Positions 1 through 5,088 of a stretch of 5,088 nucleotides of DNA are shown piece by piece. Numbering within the stretch: position 1 is the stretch's first letter; each line of letters starts with the position of its first letter. A program made the position numbers and the translations under genes. Origin of the DNA: an uncultured Sphingobacteriia bacterium (lineage in GTDB: Bacteria; Bacteroidota; Bacteroidia; Chitinophagales; Chitinophagaceae); the NCBI GenBank assembly GCA_945957225.1, contig CAMFKK010000219.1:1-5088 (forward strand), given 5' to 3'. The notes beneath the pieces are model-generated. The model made no database searches. It was given only the letters and a program-made list of their open reading frames with translations, and was not told the origin of the DNA.

Positions 1-1726
1 GATCCATTAGTGGTGCCAAATGAAATTGAAAGGGCATTTTTAGTTCAATGATATCACCATCTTTCCATTTGCGTCCAATTTTAAGATAACTGCCTGGAAT
101 TGCTTCTAGGGCTTGAGGTTTCCCATTAATGGTTACTAGGAATCCCTTGGTAGCCCATCCCGGTACCCGCACCATTAGATCAAAAGTTCCGCTACCCTTG
201 ATCGTGAGTTGGGTATTGTCTTCTTTGGGAAAATTGGTTTTCTGTTCAATGCTTACTTTCTTATTGCTCCAATTTAAGGTGGATGGAATAAAGAGATTCA
301 CGTACAAAGCTTTGTCATCAACAGATTTAAAATAGATGCTGTTTTGAAACTTGGTATTGCTTTCCATGGCCGTTCCATTACAACAGGTAAAACCCGTCAT
401 ATTGGGGTTGCCAAAGTCTTTTTCAGAACCAGGTCTGAGTGGAATATGGTAGGTATTAGCTGGACTATGTTCAGCTACAGAAGCCAAGATATCGTTGTAC
501 AAAGCGCGCTCATAATAATCCATGAATGCCCCATTTTGATCATAGAGAAATAAATTGCTGGTTAGTTTGAGCATATTGTAAGTGGCACAGGTTTCGTTTT
601 GTCCACCAGCAGATAAACCATTGGCATACAATGTTCCTGGTTCTGCGGTAAAACATTCTGGATTATTAGGATTACTAGCACCTGCTACTCCACCAATACT
701 ATAGGTATAATCATTGATGGCTTTGTGCCAAAAATTATCAGCAATGGCATAATACTCTGGATTATTAGAAACGCGATAAGTAGCAATACTACCCAGCATT
801 TGTGGAATATGTTGGTTGGCGTGTAATCCCCTAAATAAGTCAACATTTTTGGCCAAACCATTGCTGTGTAAAGTATCTCCAAAAAACACTTTGATATTGT
901 CAAATAATTGTGCTGCTTTTAAATATTCCGGCTCCTTGGTTATGTTATACAAACGTGCAAGAGATTCATTCATGCCACCAAATTCTCCCGCTATATACAT
1001 ATTCCACATACTGATCCTAGTGGCAGTTGGTAGCTTGCTCAAACGCGTATAGACCCAATGACTCATGCCAGTGGCAATCTCCAAAGCTTTTTGATTACCA
1101 CTTACTTCATAGATATCAATAAGACCAGCCAAAATTTTGTGCAGGGTATAATAAGGCGCCCAAATTTGAGTGGATTGGGTACCATATTTAGCACCGGATT
1201 CTAACATGATAAATTGGTCAGGTGGATAGGCACTGATAAAACCCTTGCCCCAATTCCAGTAATCATTTCTTATACCAGCATCACTAATATCAGAGTCATA
1301 GCTTTTTTTACCAGGCCCCATGGGAACCAAGGTTGGATCTGCCACAAATGGACCACCCGCTTCTTTTGGCTTGCCCGATAGTTGGGATAAATCATACAAA
1401 GCATTGACCATATAGTCCATCTTCTTGGCAAAATTATCCTGCAAGCTTTTGTCATAACCAGTGCCCGCATATGCTTGCGCGATGGCAGATAAATAGTGAC
1501 CCGTAGCATGGCCTCTGAGTTTGGTGTCTTTGCTATCCCAAACACCTAATGCTTTGGCACCAGCGGGTTGTGGCTGACCAAATGCATGACGAAACATATA
1601 GAGAAATGCATTAGGATCCGTTTTGGCCAAGGTTTGAACAAATTTGTCCCTGTTCTCTGTAAACTTGGTTGGTTGACCAACCGTATTGGTATTCAAAGAA
1701 ACCTCGTTTAAATTAAAAGCCACCAA
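1..1726 (-). other. Catalytic module 2: DUF1680-type, GH127/GH146-like, truncated by the window edge (residues ~919-1493+)
   Basis: This module starts with the FNLNEVSL strand and continues with DPNAFLYMFRHAFG and LRGHATGHYLSAIAQAY (988 onward), a signature of GH146-like and plant DUF1680 proteins and not of the HypBA1 type. Predicted active-site residues are E1296 and C1298 in NETCATYNMLKL and C1366-C1367 in FTCCNGTAMES (nucleophile and zinc ligands). The acid/base is probably E1275 in PECF, aligned with the Glu of the GEHF motif I recall from relatives; E1280 lies exactly 16 residues before E1296 and is the alternative. The beta-sandwich begins (LYVNLFIPS, MVRVPGWA, WKDGDIIELKMP), then the sequence runs off the window at HLAPLMD. 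A relation to GH127-clan enzymes is clear; the precise family and substrate are not. Confidence 0.82.
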
Positions 1727-4480
1727 TTTGGCAGTTGGTGCTTTTGGCGAAGCGTTGGCTTGAACAGTTACAATGGCTTTGGGTGTTAATTGCGTTCCTG
1801 GCACACGACCAGCAATGGTATAGGTTCCTGGTTTTAAAACTGCTTTATTATCCGTTGGCGATGGCCAGATTACCTTCACAGGAGGCCCTTTAACCAAGTC
1901 TTTGTAAGTACCTTCAAGCGTGCTAGGAAGCCTTGGCAAATTACCAACGGTGGTGGTTACTGTTACATCTGCAACACTGGTTAAAAAGGCATTGAATAGT
2001 TGTGGTTGGTTGGCAGAAAACGTAGGCAATGCTTCTTGCTTTTTTTCTGGGGCGGGATGTTGAATAATCCATTCATGCACTCCAGTAGCATGATTTTTGG
2101 GCAATTGAATTTCAAGTCTAATAGCGGTTGTTCTAACGGGTTCAAACCTAACCACATCGTATTTGTCTTTTACCGGGGCATAAGCAGTTAGATTTTTTAC
2201 GGGTACCCAAGCATCGCCCTGCTTATATAAAATTTGATAACTAGCCGGAATTCTACATCCACCAAAAGGGGCATCGTCATACCAATAAACACTGGATTCT
2301 GAAACGGTATAGGCTTTGTCAAAATCATATTGGATCCATTCCTTGGTATCTTTTTTGGGCCACCAATGCAGATACAATCCAGATTTATCTTCAGAACTGG
2401 CTGGTTCAAATTGGTCATTAAGTGCACCCAACATTCTTTTGTTATTAATAGATGCTGTGACCACACTTTTAGAAGCAATGGTAGCTGCAGGGCTAGGTCT
2501 GGCTGCTGCGGATTCATAAGGAATCCATACCTGCATTTCAGAAGCTTCTCTATTGTTCCATGCATAGTATGGAATGGCTTTGGCTTGCAAATTGGTTTTG
2601 ATTAAGTCTTTACTAGACACCTGACGTTTGGTAGCGTAACCCTCACCAGTTAAGACCATGACACCATTGAGTAATTCTTGGTGATAATTTTCTTGCACTT
2701 TGGCATCCTTGTCAATCACAATATTTTGAACTGAACCATCTTGATTATCCGGCCCTTCTAAGCAATAGACCAAGGGGCCTTTTTGAAAGGCAAATCTGCC
2801 CTTGTCTTCTTTGACTAAATCATTGGCCAATACTTTTTCCACTTCCATGGGTAAATCCATCACCAATTGATCTCCTTTTTTCCAAGTTCTATTAAAAACC
2901 GCATAGCCTTTTTCAATTGTATATTCTTGGGTTTTACCATTAATGCTTATAGGTATATTCAAAAACTTGGTATCCGCAAAGCGATACAAATTACTTGGCA
3001 CTGCTTCCTGTCTGGCCCATCCTGGAATTCTAACGCGCAAAACAAAATTGGTGGGTTTGTTTACATCAATCTTCATAGACACTTTTCCATTCCATGGATA
3101 AGCCGTTTCTTGAGAGATACTCAATTTTCCGGCAGGCAGAGTAATATTTGACTGATTGGTCATGAAAAGATTCACGTAAAGATTATTAGCATTTTGCGCA
3201 TATACATAACCCGGAATAGAAGGCATGAATCTTGTCATATTTGAAATGCAACAGGCACAACTAAACCAAGCACTGCGTTGGTGCTGACCCATGGATGACA
3301 AAGGATTGGGATAAAAGAATTTGGTACCATTTTGAGAAACACCAGATAACAAACCATTGTATAAAACCCGTTCCATCACGTCTATATAACTGGCATCGCC
3401 GTGTAATAAAAACATGCGATTGTTCCAGTACACATTGGCTATGGAAGCACAGGTTTCTGCATAAGCACTCATATTAGGTAAATGATAAGCAGCTCCAAAT
3501 GCTTCACCCGCACCAGTTGCACCAATACCACCTGTTAAGTAGATTTTTTTACTCACTACGTCTGTCCAGATATCGTCAATGGCTTTAATATAAGAAGCAT
3601 CGCCCGTAAGAGCAGCCACATCGGCCATGCCTGTGTACATATAGGCTGCACGAACCGCGTGACCAACGGCTTCGTGTTGATCTGTTACAGGTTTTTGTGA
3701 CTGGTTATATTCAGAATACTTACCAGTTCCTTTGCCTCGCATGTCCAGGAAAAATTTGGCAAGGTCTAGATATTCCTTCTTGCCAGTAACCCTATACATA
3801 CGCGCCAAACCCATTTCTACCACTTGGTGACCAGGAAAATAATTGGCTTTGCCAGGGCCAAAATCTTTGACAAGCAAGTCTGCATTCTTGATGGCAATAT
3901 TTAAAAAGGTCTTCTTACCGGTAGAAATATAGTGTGCTGTTGCGGCTTCATATAAGTGTCCGCTATTGTATAATTCGTGACTCAGGTCAGGATCTTTTTC
4001 CCAGCGCTTGGCTCCTACCCATGGATGTTGTTTCACCGGCTTCATGGTTCTGAATGTATAGAGATAACCATCTGGTTCTTGGGCATCTGCTATTATGCCA
4101 ATTAAGGTATCAATGCTGCGTTCTAAAGACAGATTGGGTTTTACCTGCAAGGAATAAGAAGCTCCTTCAATGAGTTTGTAAATATCAGTATAATCAAAAG
4201 GGAATTCGGTTTGACTAGTTGCTTCTTTCTTGCCCGCCGCTTTTAAAAAGTTGTCAATGCGCCCCTGTTCCCGGCATTTCTGTAACACATAGGGAATGGT
4301 AATATTGGCGTTGACATCTATACGCGGTGCCCAGAACTGGTCATGCACGTGCACATGGTTAAAGGTCACGGGCTGTATGGGATAATCACGGTTTTGAGTT
4401 TTGTTTTGGGCTTGCGCCGATGTAGCTAGCAAGACTGCTGCTAAAATCAATTGTTTACCGCTTGGAACTGTATTTTTCAT
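1..4480 (-). CDS. Secreted two-headed beta-L-arabinofuranosidase: GH127 + galactose-binding-like + Ig-like + second GH127/GH146-type module (3' partial)
   Basis: One frame runs without a stop from the ATG at 4480-4478 to the left edge: 1,493 codons, C terminus missing. I checked the frame at many points and found no shift. The start is followed by a good signal peptide; no clear Shine-Dalgarno lies upstream, as is common in Bacteroidota. Residues 33-655 match GH127 beta-L-arabinofuranosidases end to end, 668-807 resemble an F5/8 type C-like beta-sandwich, 836-907 a group-4 bacterial Ig-like domain, and 919 onward a second DUF1680-type catalytic module. The family removes beta-L-arabinofuranosyl residues from plant glycans using a zinc-bound cysteine nucleophile. 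Both modules keep the Glu-x-Cys and Cys-Cys motifs, so both may be active. There is no lipobox after the signal peptide, so export to the periplasm or outside is likelier than lipoprotein anchoring. Most single-module relatives are roughly half to two-thirds this length. Enzyme class is secure for module 1; exact substrate is inferred. Confidence 0.93.
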   Translation of the reverse strand, partial: MKNTVPSGKQLILAAVLLATSAQAQNKTQNRDYPIQPVTFNHVHVHDQFWAPRIDVNANITIPYVLQKCREQGRIDNFLKAAGKKEATSQTEFPFDYTDIYKLIEGASYSLQVKPNLSLERSIDTLIGIIADAQEPDGYLYTFRTMKPVKQHPWVGAKRWEKDPDLSHELYNSGHLYEAATAHYISTGKKTFLNIAIKNADLLVKDFGPGKANYFPGHQVVEMGLARMYRVTGKKEYLDLAKFFLDMRGKGTGKYSEYNQSQKPVTDQHEAVGHAVRAAYMYTGMADVAALTGDASYIKAIDDIWTDVVSKKIYLTGGIGATGAGEAFGAAYHLPNMSAYAETCASIANVYWNNRMFLLHGDASYIDVMERVLYNGLLSGVSQNGTKFFYPNPLSSMGQHQRSAWFSCACCISNMTRFMPSIPGYVYAQNANNLYVNLFMTNQSNITLPAGKLSISQETAYPWNGKVSMKIDVNKPTNFVLRVRIPGWARQEAVPSNLYRFADTKFLNIPISINGKTQEYTIEKGYAVFNRTWKKGDQLVMDLPMEVEKVLANDLVKEDKGRFAFQKGPLVYCLEGPDNQDGSVQNIVIDKDAKVQENYHQELLNGVMVLTGEGYATKRQVSSKDLIKTNLQAKAIPYYAWNNREASEMQVWIPYESAAARPSPAATIASKSVVTASINNKRMLGALNDQFEPASSEDKSGLYLHWWPKKDTKEWIQYDFDKAYTVSESSVYWYDDAPFGGCRIPASYQILYKQGDAWVPVKNLTAYAPVKDKYDVVRFEPVRTTAIRLEIQLPKNHATGVHEWIIQHPAPEKKQEALPTFSANQPQLFNAFLTSVADVTVTTTVGNLPRLPSTLEGTYKDLVKGPPVKVIWPSPTDNKAVLKPGTYTIAGRVPGTQLTPKAIVTVQANASPKAPTAKLVAFNLNEVSLNTNTVGQPTKFTENRDKFVQTLAKTDPNAFLYMFRHAFGQPQPAGAKALGVWDSKDTKLRGHATGHYLSAIAQAYAGTGYDKSLQDNFAKKMDYMVNALYDLSQLSGKPKEAGGPFVADPTLVPMGPGKKSYDSDISDAGIRNDYWNWGKGFISAYPPDQFIMLESGAKYGTQSTQIWAPYYTLHKILAGLIDIYEVSGNQKALEIATGMSHWVYTRLSKLPTATRISMWNMYIAGEFGGMNESLARLYNITKEPEYLKAAQLFDNIKVFFGDTLHSNGLAKNVDLFRGLHANQHIPQMLGSIATYRVSNNPEYYAIADNFWHKAINDYTYSIGGVAGASNPNNPECFTAEPGTLYANGLSAGGQNETCATYNMLKLTSNLFLYDQNGAFMDYYERALYNDILASVAEHSPANTYHIPLRPGSEKDFGNPNMTGFTCCNGTAMESNTKFQNSIYFKSVDDKALYVNLFIPSTLNWSNKKVSIEQKTNFPKEDNTQLTIKGSGTFDLMVRVPGWATKGFLVTINGKPQALEAIPGSYLKIGRKWKDGDIIELKMPFQFHLAPLMD
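1760..1975 (-). other. Group-4 bacterial Ig-like domain (Big_4 type; residues ~836-907)
   Basis: The segment reads VTVTTTVGNLPRLPSTLEGTY, then VKVIWPSP, then LKPGTYTIAGRVPGT and KAIVTVQA. The LPxLP motif near the start, the central V-x-W strand and the GTYTIAGRVPGT turn are hallmarks of Big_4 domains, which act as spacers in secreted carbohydrate-active proteins. It sits between the galactose-binding-like domain and the second catalytic module, and probably acts as a rigid linker between the two halves. Confidence 0.8.
2060..2479 (-). other. Galactose-binding-like (F5/8 type C-like) beta-sandwich (residues ~668-807)
   Basis: A non-catalytic module follows the first GH127 unit. Visible landmarks are HWWP at 705-708, KEWIQYDF, SVYWYDD, FGGCRIPASYQILYK, WVPVKNL, VVRFEPVRTTAIRLEIQL and a closing VHEWIIQ around residue 804. 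This pattern of strand-forming segments, with a conserved Trp-rich start and a T-x-x-I-R-L-E-I strand near the end, is typical of discoidin-like domains attached to Bacteroidota glycosidases. A carbohydrate-binding role is plausible but not shown; the domain may be purely structural. Confidence 0.75.
2516..4384 (-). other. Catalytic module 1: canonical GH127 beta-L-arabinofuranosidase (residues ~33-655)
   Basis: The module opens with DQFWAPRIDVN and GRIDNFLKAAG, the usual GH127 beginning, continues with DGYLYT, GHQVVEMGLARMY and HEAVGHAVRAAYMYTG in the alpha/alpha barrel, and closes with AIPYYAWNNR...MQVWIP, the usual end of the family's beta-sandwich. Active-site residues can be placed by comparison with Bifidobacterium HypBA1 (E322, E338, C340, C417, C418, recalled from the family literature). 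Here they are E326 in GEAFGAAY (acid/base), E342 and C344 in AETCAS (zinc ligands), and C410 and C411 in the CACC motif at 408-411 (nucleophile and zinc ligand). The spacing E326-E342-C344 equals that of HypBA1. The one oddity is Ile after CACC, where Pro is usual. All required residues are present, so activity is expected. Confidence 0.93.
4409..4480 (-). other. Sec signal peptide of the large hydrolase (residues 1-24)
   Basis: The first residues are MKN..., with lysines at 2 and 9, then a hydrophobic core at about 11-19 (LILAAVLLA) and a small-residue cleavage site AQA at 22-24 before Gln25. There is no cysteine near the cleavage point, so this is a signal peptidase I type and not a lipoprotein signal. 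It supports the chosen start and places the enzyme outside the cytoplasm. Confidence 0.88.
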
Positions 4481-4542
4481 GCTAGTTGGTCTGGAGCATG
4501 AATTTACATTAGATGGGGGGAATGGGAAAATCTAATCGGTGT
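4481..4542. other. 62-bp intergenic gap between the VanZ gene and the hydrolase gene
   Basis: The gap separates two same-strand genes. It contains a C-run on the minus strand (a G-run at 4515-4520) and, on the minus strand, TAGATTTT at 4534-4527, which resembles the Bacteroidota -7 element TAnnTTTG but lacks a TTTG partner at the expected distance. I see no stable hairpin with a T-tract, so no terminator is called. Co-transcription of the two genes and separate initiation for the hydrolase are both possible. Confidence 0.4.
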
Positions 4543-4941
4543 TCAAGATTGGTTAGGGTTTTGCTGGCGCGATGGCTTTAGAAAGAAATATGGAATCCAA
4601 AGAATACTAAATGCTATCAGGCCTTTGGTATTTGCTTTTACGTCTTGAATGTCAAAACGTCCATGAATACGTTTTTTTAAAAGGATGTTACTATATGCTT
4701 GGGCATATTCTATAGCAATACCATAACCAAGGAGGACAAAGAAGATTAAAATATGGGTAGTTAGATTTTTGCCATAGAGCATATTTAGAAATCCCGCAGC
4801 AAGAAAGTAGAATGCACCATGTAGTTCCTTATCGTAATGGTGAAATACAGCTGGGAGCTTAATCATGAAACCAATAACGGAAAGGATTAAGGCTATAATG
4901 GTGAGGAGGGTTTTAGGCATTTGCATGATTTTTAGATCCAT
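4543..4941 (-). CDS. VanZ-family integral membrane protein
   Basis: The protein has 132 residues and four likely membrane helices: about 11-29, 41-56, 62-83 and 107-121. It carries the VanZ-family pattern: D37-K38-x-x-H41 after the first helix (YDKELHGAFYFLA), E78 and Q81 in the third helix (IEYAQAY), then R95-x-D97-x-x-D100-x-x-x-N104-x-x-G107 (GRFDIQDVKANTKG) before the last helix. The length fits the short single-domain VanZ proteins common in Bacteroidota. The family is named after a teicoplanin-resistance gene, but chromosomal members like this have no established biochemical role, so no antibiotic phenotype should be assumed. The ATG at 4941 overlaps the upstream gene's stop by 10 bases, which suggests translational coupling. 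Met6 and Met8 are alternative starts; a weak purine stretch (AAAGAAA) precedes Met1. Stop is TGA at 4545-4543. Confidence 0.85.
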   Translation of the reverse strand: MDLKIMQMPKTLLTIIALILSVIGFMIKLPAVFHHYDKELHGAFYFLAAGFLNMLYGKNLTTHILIFFVLLGYGIAIEYAQAYSNILLKKRIHGRFDIQDVKANTKGLIAFSILWIPYFFLKPSRQQNPNQS

Positions 4942-5043
4942 CCAATTTCTTTGACCGTCATATCTGTTTCTGCTTCTCCAGTATGCTGGGTAGACTTGGG
5001 TTCAAAAAGTAAATTGAAGACGGTATCACCATTTGTATGGGGT
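4932..5043 (-). CDS. C-terminal fragment of an unrecognised protein upstream of the VanZ gene (5' partial)
   Basis: A frame enters from the contig end and gives 36 codons, ending ...AETDMTVKEIGWI with TAA at 4934-4932. The stop lies inside the first codons of the VanZ gene, a 10-base overlap typical of an operon, which is the main reason to believe the frame is real. The peptide is polar and acidic in the middle (KSTQHTGEAETD) with no membrane segment. I do not recognise the family. In many Bacteroidota a gcvH gene precedes a vanZ-like gene, but this tail does not look like the end of GcvH. The fragment is cut by library adaptor sequence, so its missing part lies on another contig. Confidence 0.55.
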
Positions 5044-5088
5044 CTGTCTCTTATACACATCTGACGCTGCCGACGACTAGTCGAGTGT
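5044..5088. other. Illumina Nextera adaptor read-through (synthetic, not genomic)
   Basis: Bases 5044-5062 are the 19-bp Tn5 mosaic end (CTGTCTCTTATACACATCT). Bases 5063-5076 (GACGCTGCCGACGA) complete the reverse complement of the Nextera Read 1 transposase adaptor. Bases 5077-5084 (CTAGTCGA) occupy the i5 index position and are the reverse complement of TCGACTAG, which I recall as Nextera XT index S513. Bases 5085-5088 (GTGT) begin the P5 primer. The order and spacing are exactly those of a library molecule read past its insert, so genuine sequence stops at about 5043. This is not a transposon end. Confidence 0.98.

Noticed and set aside
129..1545. Short frames at 129-335, 344-553 and 816-1052 (plus) and 685-903 and 1270-1545 (minus).
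   Set aside because: All are shadows of the second catalytic module, whose frame is continuous and carries the conserved active-site motifs.
2197..2605. Open frames on both strands here (minus 2197-2565; plus 2316-2519 and 2330-2605).
   Set aside because: They lie inside the galactose-binding-like part of the large minus-strand gene in other frames, have low-complexity or unnatural compositions, and match no family I know, while the overlapping main frame has clear domain motifs.
2867..3477. Plus-strand frames at 2867-3151 and 3295-3477.
   Set aside because: They are antisense to the conserved GH127 module, with no recognisable domain or start signal.
1..4480. Two separate genes joined by a read-through or assembly error.
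   Set aside because: The frame is continuous through well-formed domain boundaries (GH127 end, galactose-binding-like, Ig-like, second module), with no stop, internal signal peptide or start-like site at the join.
4527..4534. Possible Bacteroidota -7 promoter element (TAGATTTT on the minus strand) for the hydrolase gene.
   Set aside because: The last base differs from TAnnTTTG and no TTTG lies about 19-20 bases upstream; the match is too weak to call a promoter.
4543..4941. Annotating the VanZ-like protein as a glycopeptide-resistance gene.
   Set aside because: Only the family fold motifs are present; there are no vanR/S/H/A/X-type neighbours, and chromosomal VanZ-like proteins are widespread without known resistance roles.
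5044..5062. Tn5/IS50-type mosaic end as evidence of a natural transposon.
   Set aside because: It is followed by the synthetic Read 1 adaptor, an index and P5 bases in exact library order, so it is a sequencing artefact.

Overview
The window looks like the end of a contig from a Bacteroidota genome or metagenome. A family such as Chitinophagaceae or Sphingobacteriaceae would fit, but that is a guess from the protein style (secreted plant-polysaccharide hydrolases, AT-leaning codons, no strong Shine-Dalgarno sites). All coding is on the minus strand, so the biological order runs from high to low coordinates.

Reading in that direction: (1) 5088-5044 is not biological. It is a read-through of an Illumina Nextera library adaptor, including the 19-bp Tn5 mosaic end, the Read 1 adaptor tail, an 8-base i5 index and the first bases of P5. 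(2) 5043-4932 holds the last 36 codons of an unrecognised protein. (3) 4941-4543 is a complete 132-residue VanZ-family membrane protein whose start overlaps the stop of the preceding gene. (4) After a 62-bp gap, 4480 to the left edge is one unbroken reading frame of 1,493 codons. It starts with a signal peptide and is still open at base 1. Because it has no stop inside the window it is easily missed, and the many short open frames at 1-4480 on both strands are its shadows.

The large protein is the main content. Its modules are, in order: a Sec signal peptide (1-24); a canonical GH127 beta-L-arabinofuranosidase module with the whole Glu/Cys/zinc active-site set (about 33-655); a galactose-binding-like (F5/8 type C-like) beta-sandwich (about 668-807); a group-4 bacterial Ig-like domain (about 836-907); and a second, divergent DUF1680-type module of the GH127/GH146 kind (about 919 to beyond 1493), which keeps its own Glu-Thr-Cys and Cys-Cys motifs. 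It is best read as a secreted double-headed enzyme acting on beta-L-arabinofuranosyl decorations of plant cell-wall material such as extensin-type or pectic glycans. Substrate and cooperation between the two sites are inferred.

No RNA gene, CRISPR array, insertion sequence or convincing terminator was seen. The only intergenic DNA is the 62-bp gap at 4481-4542.
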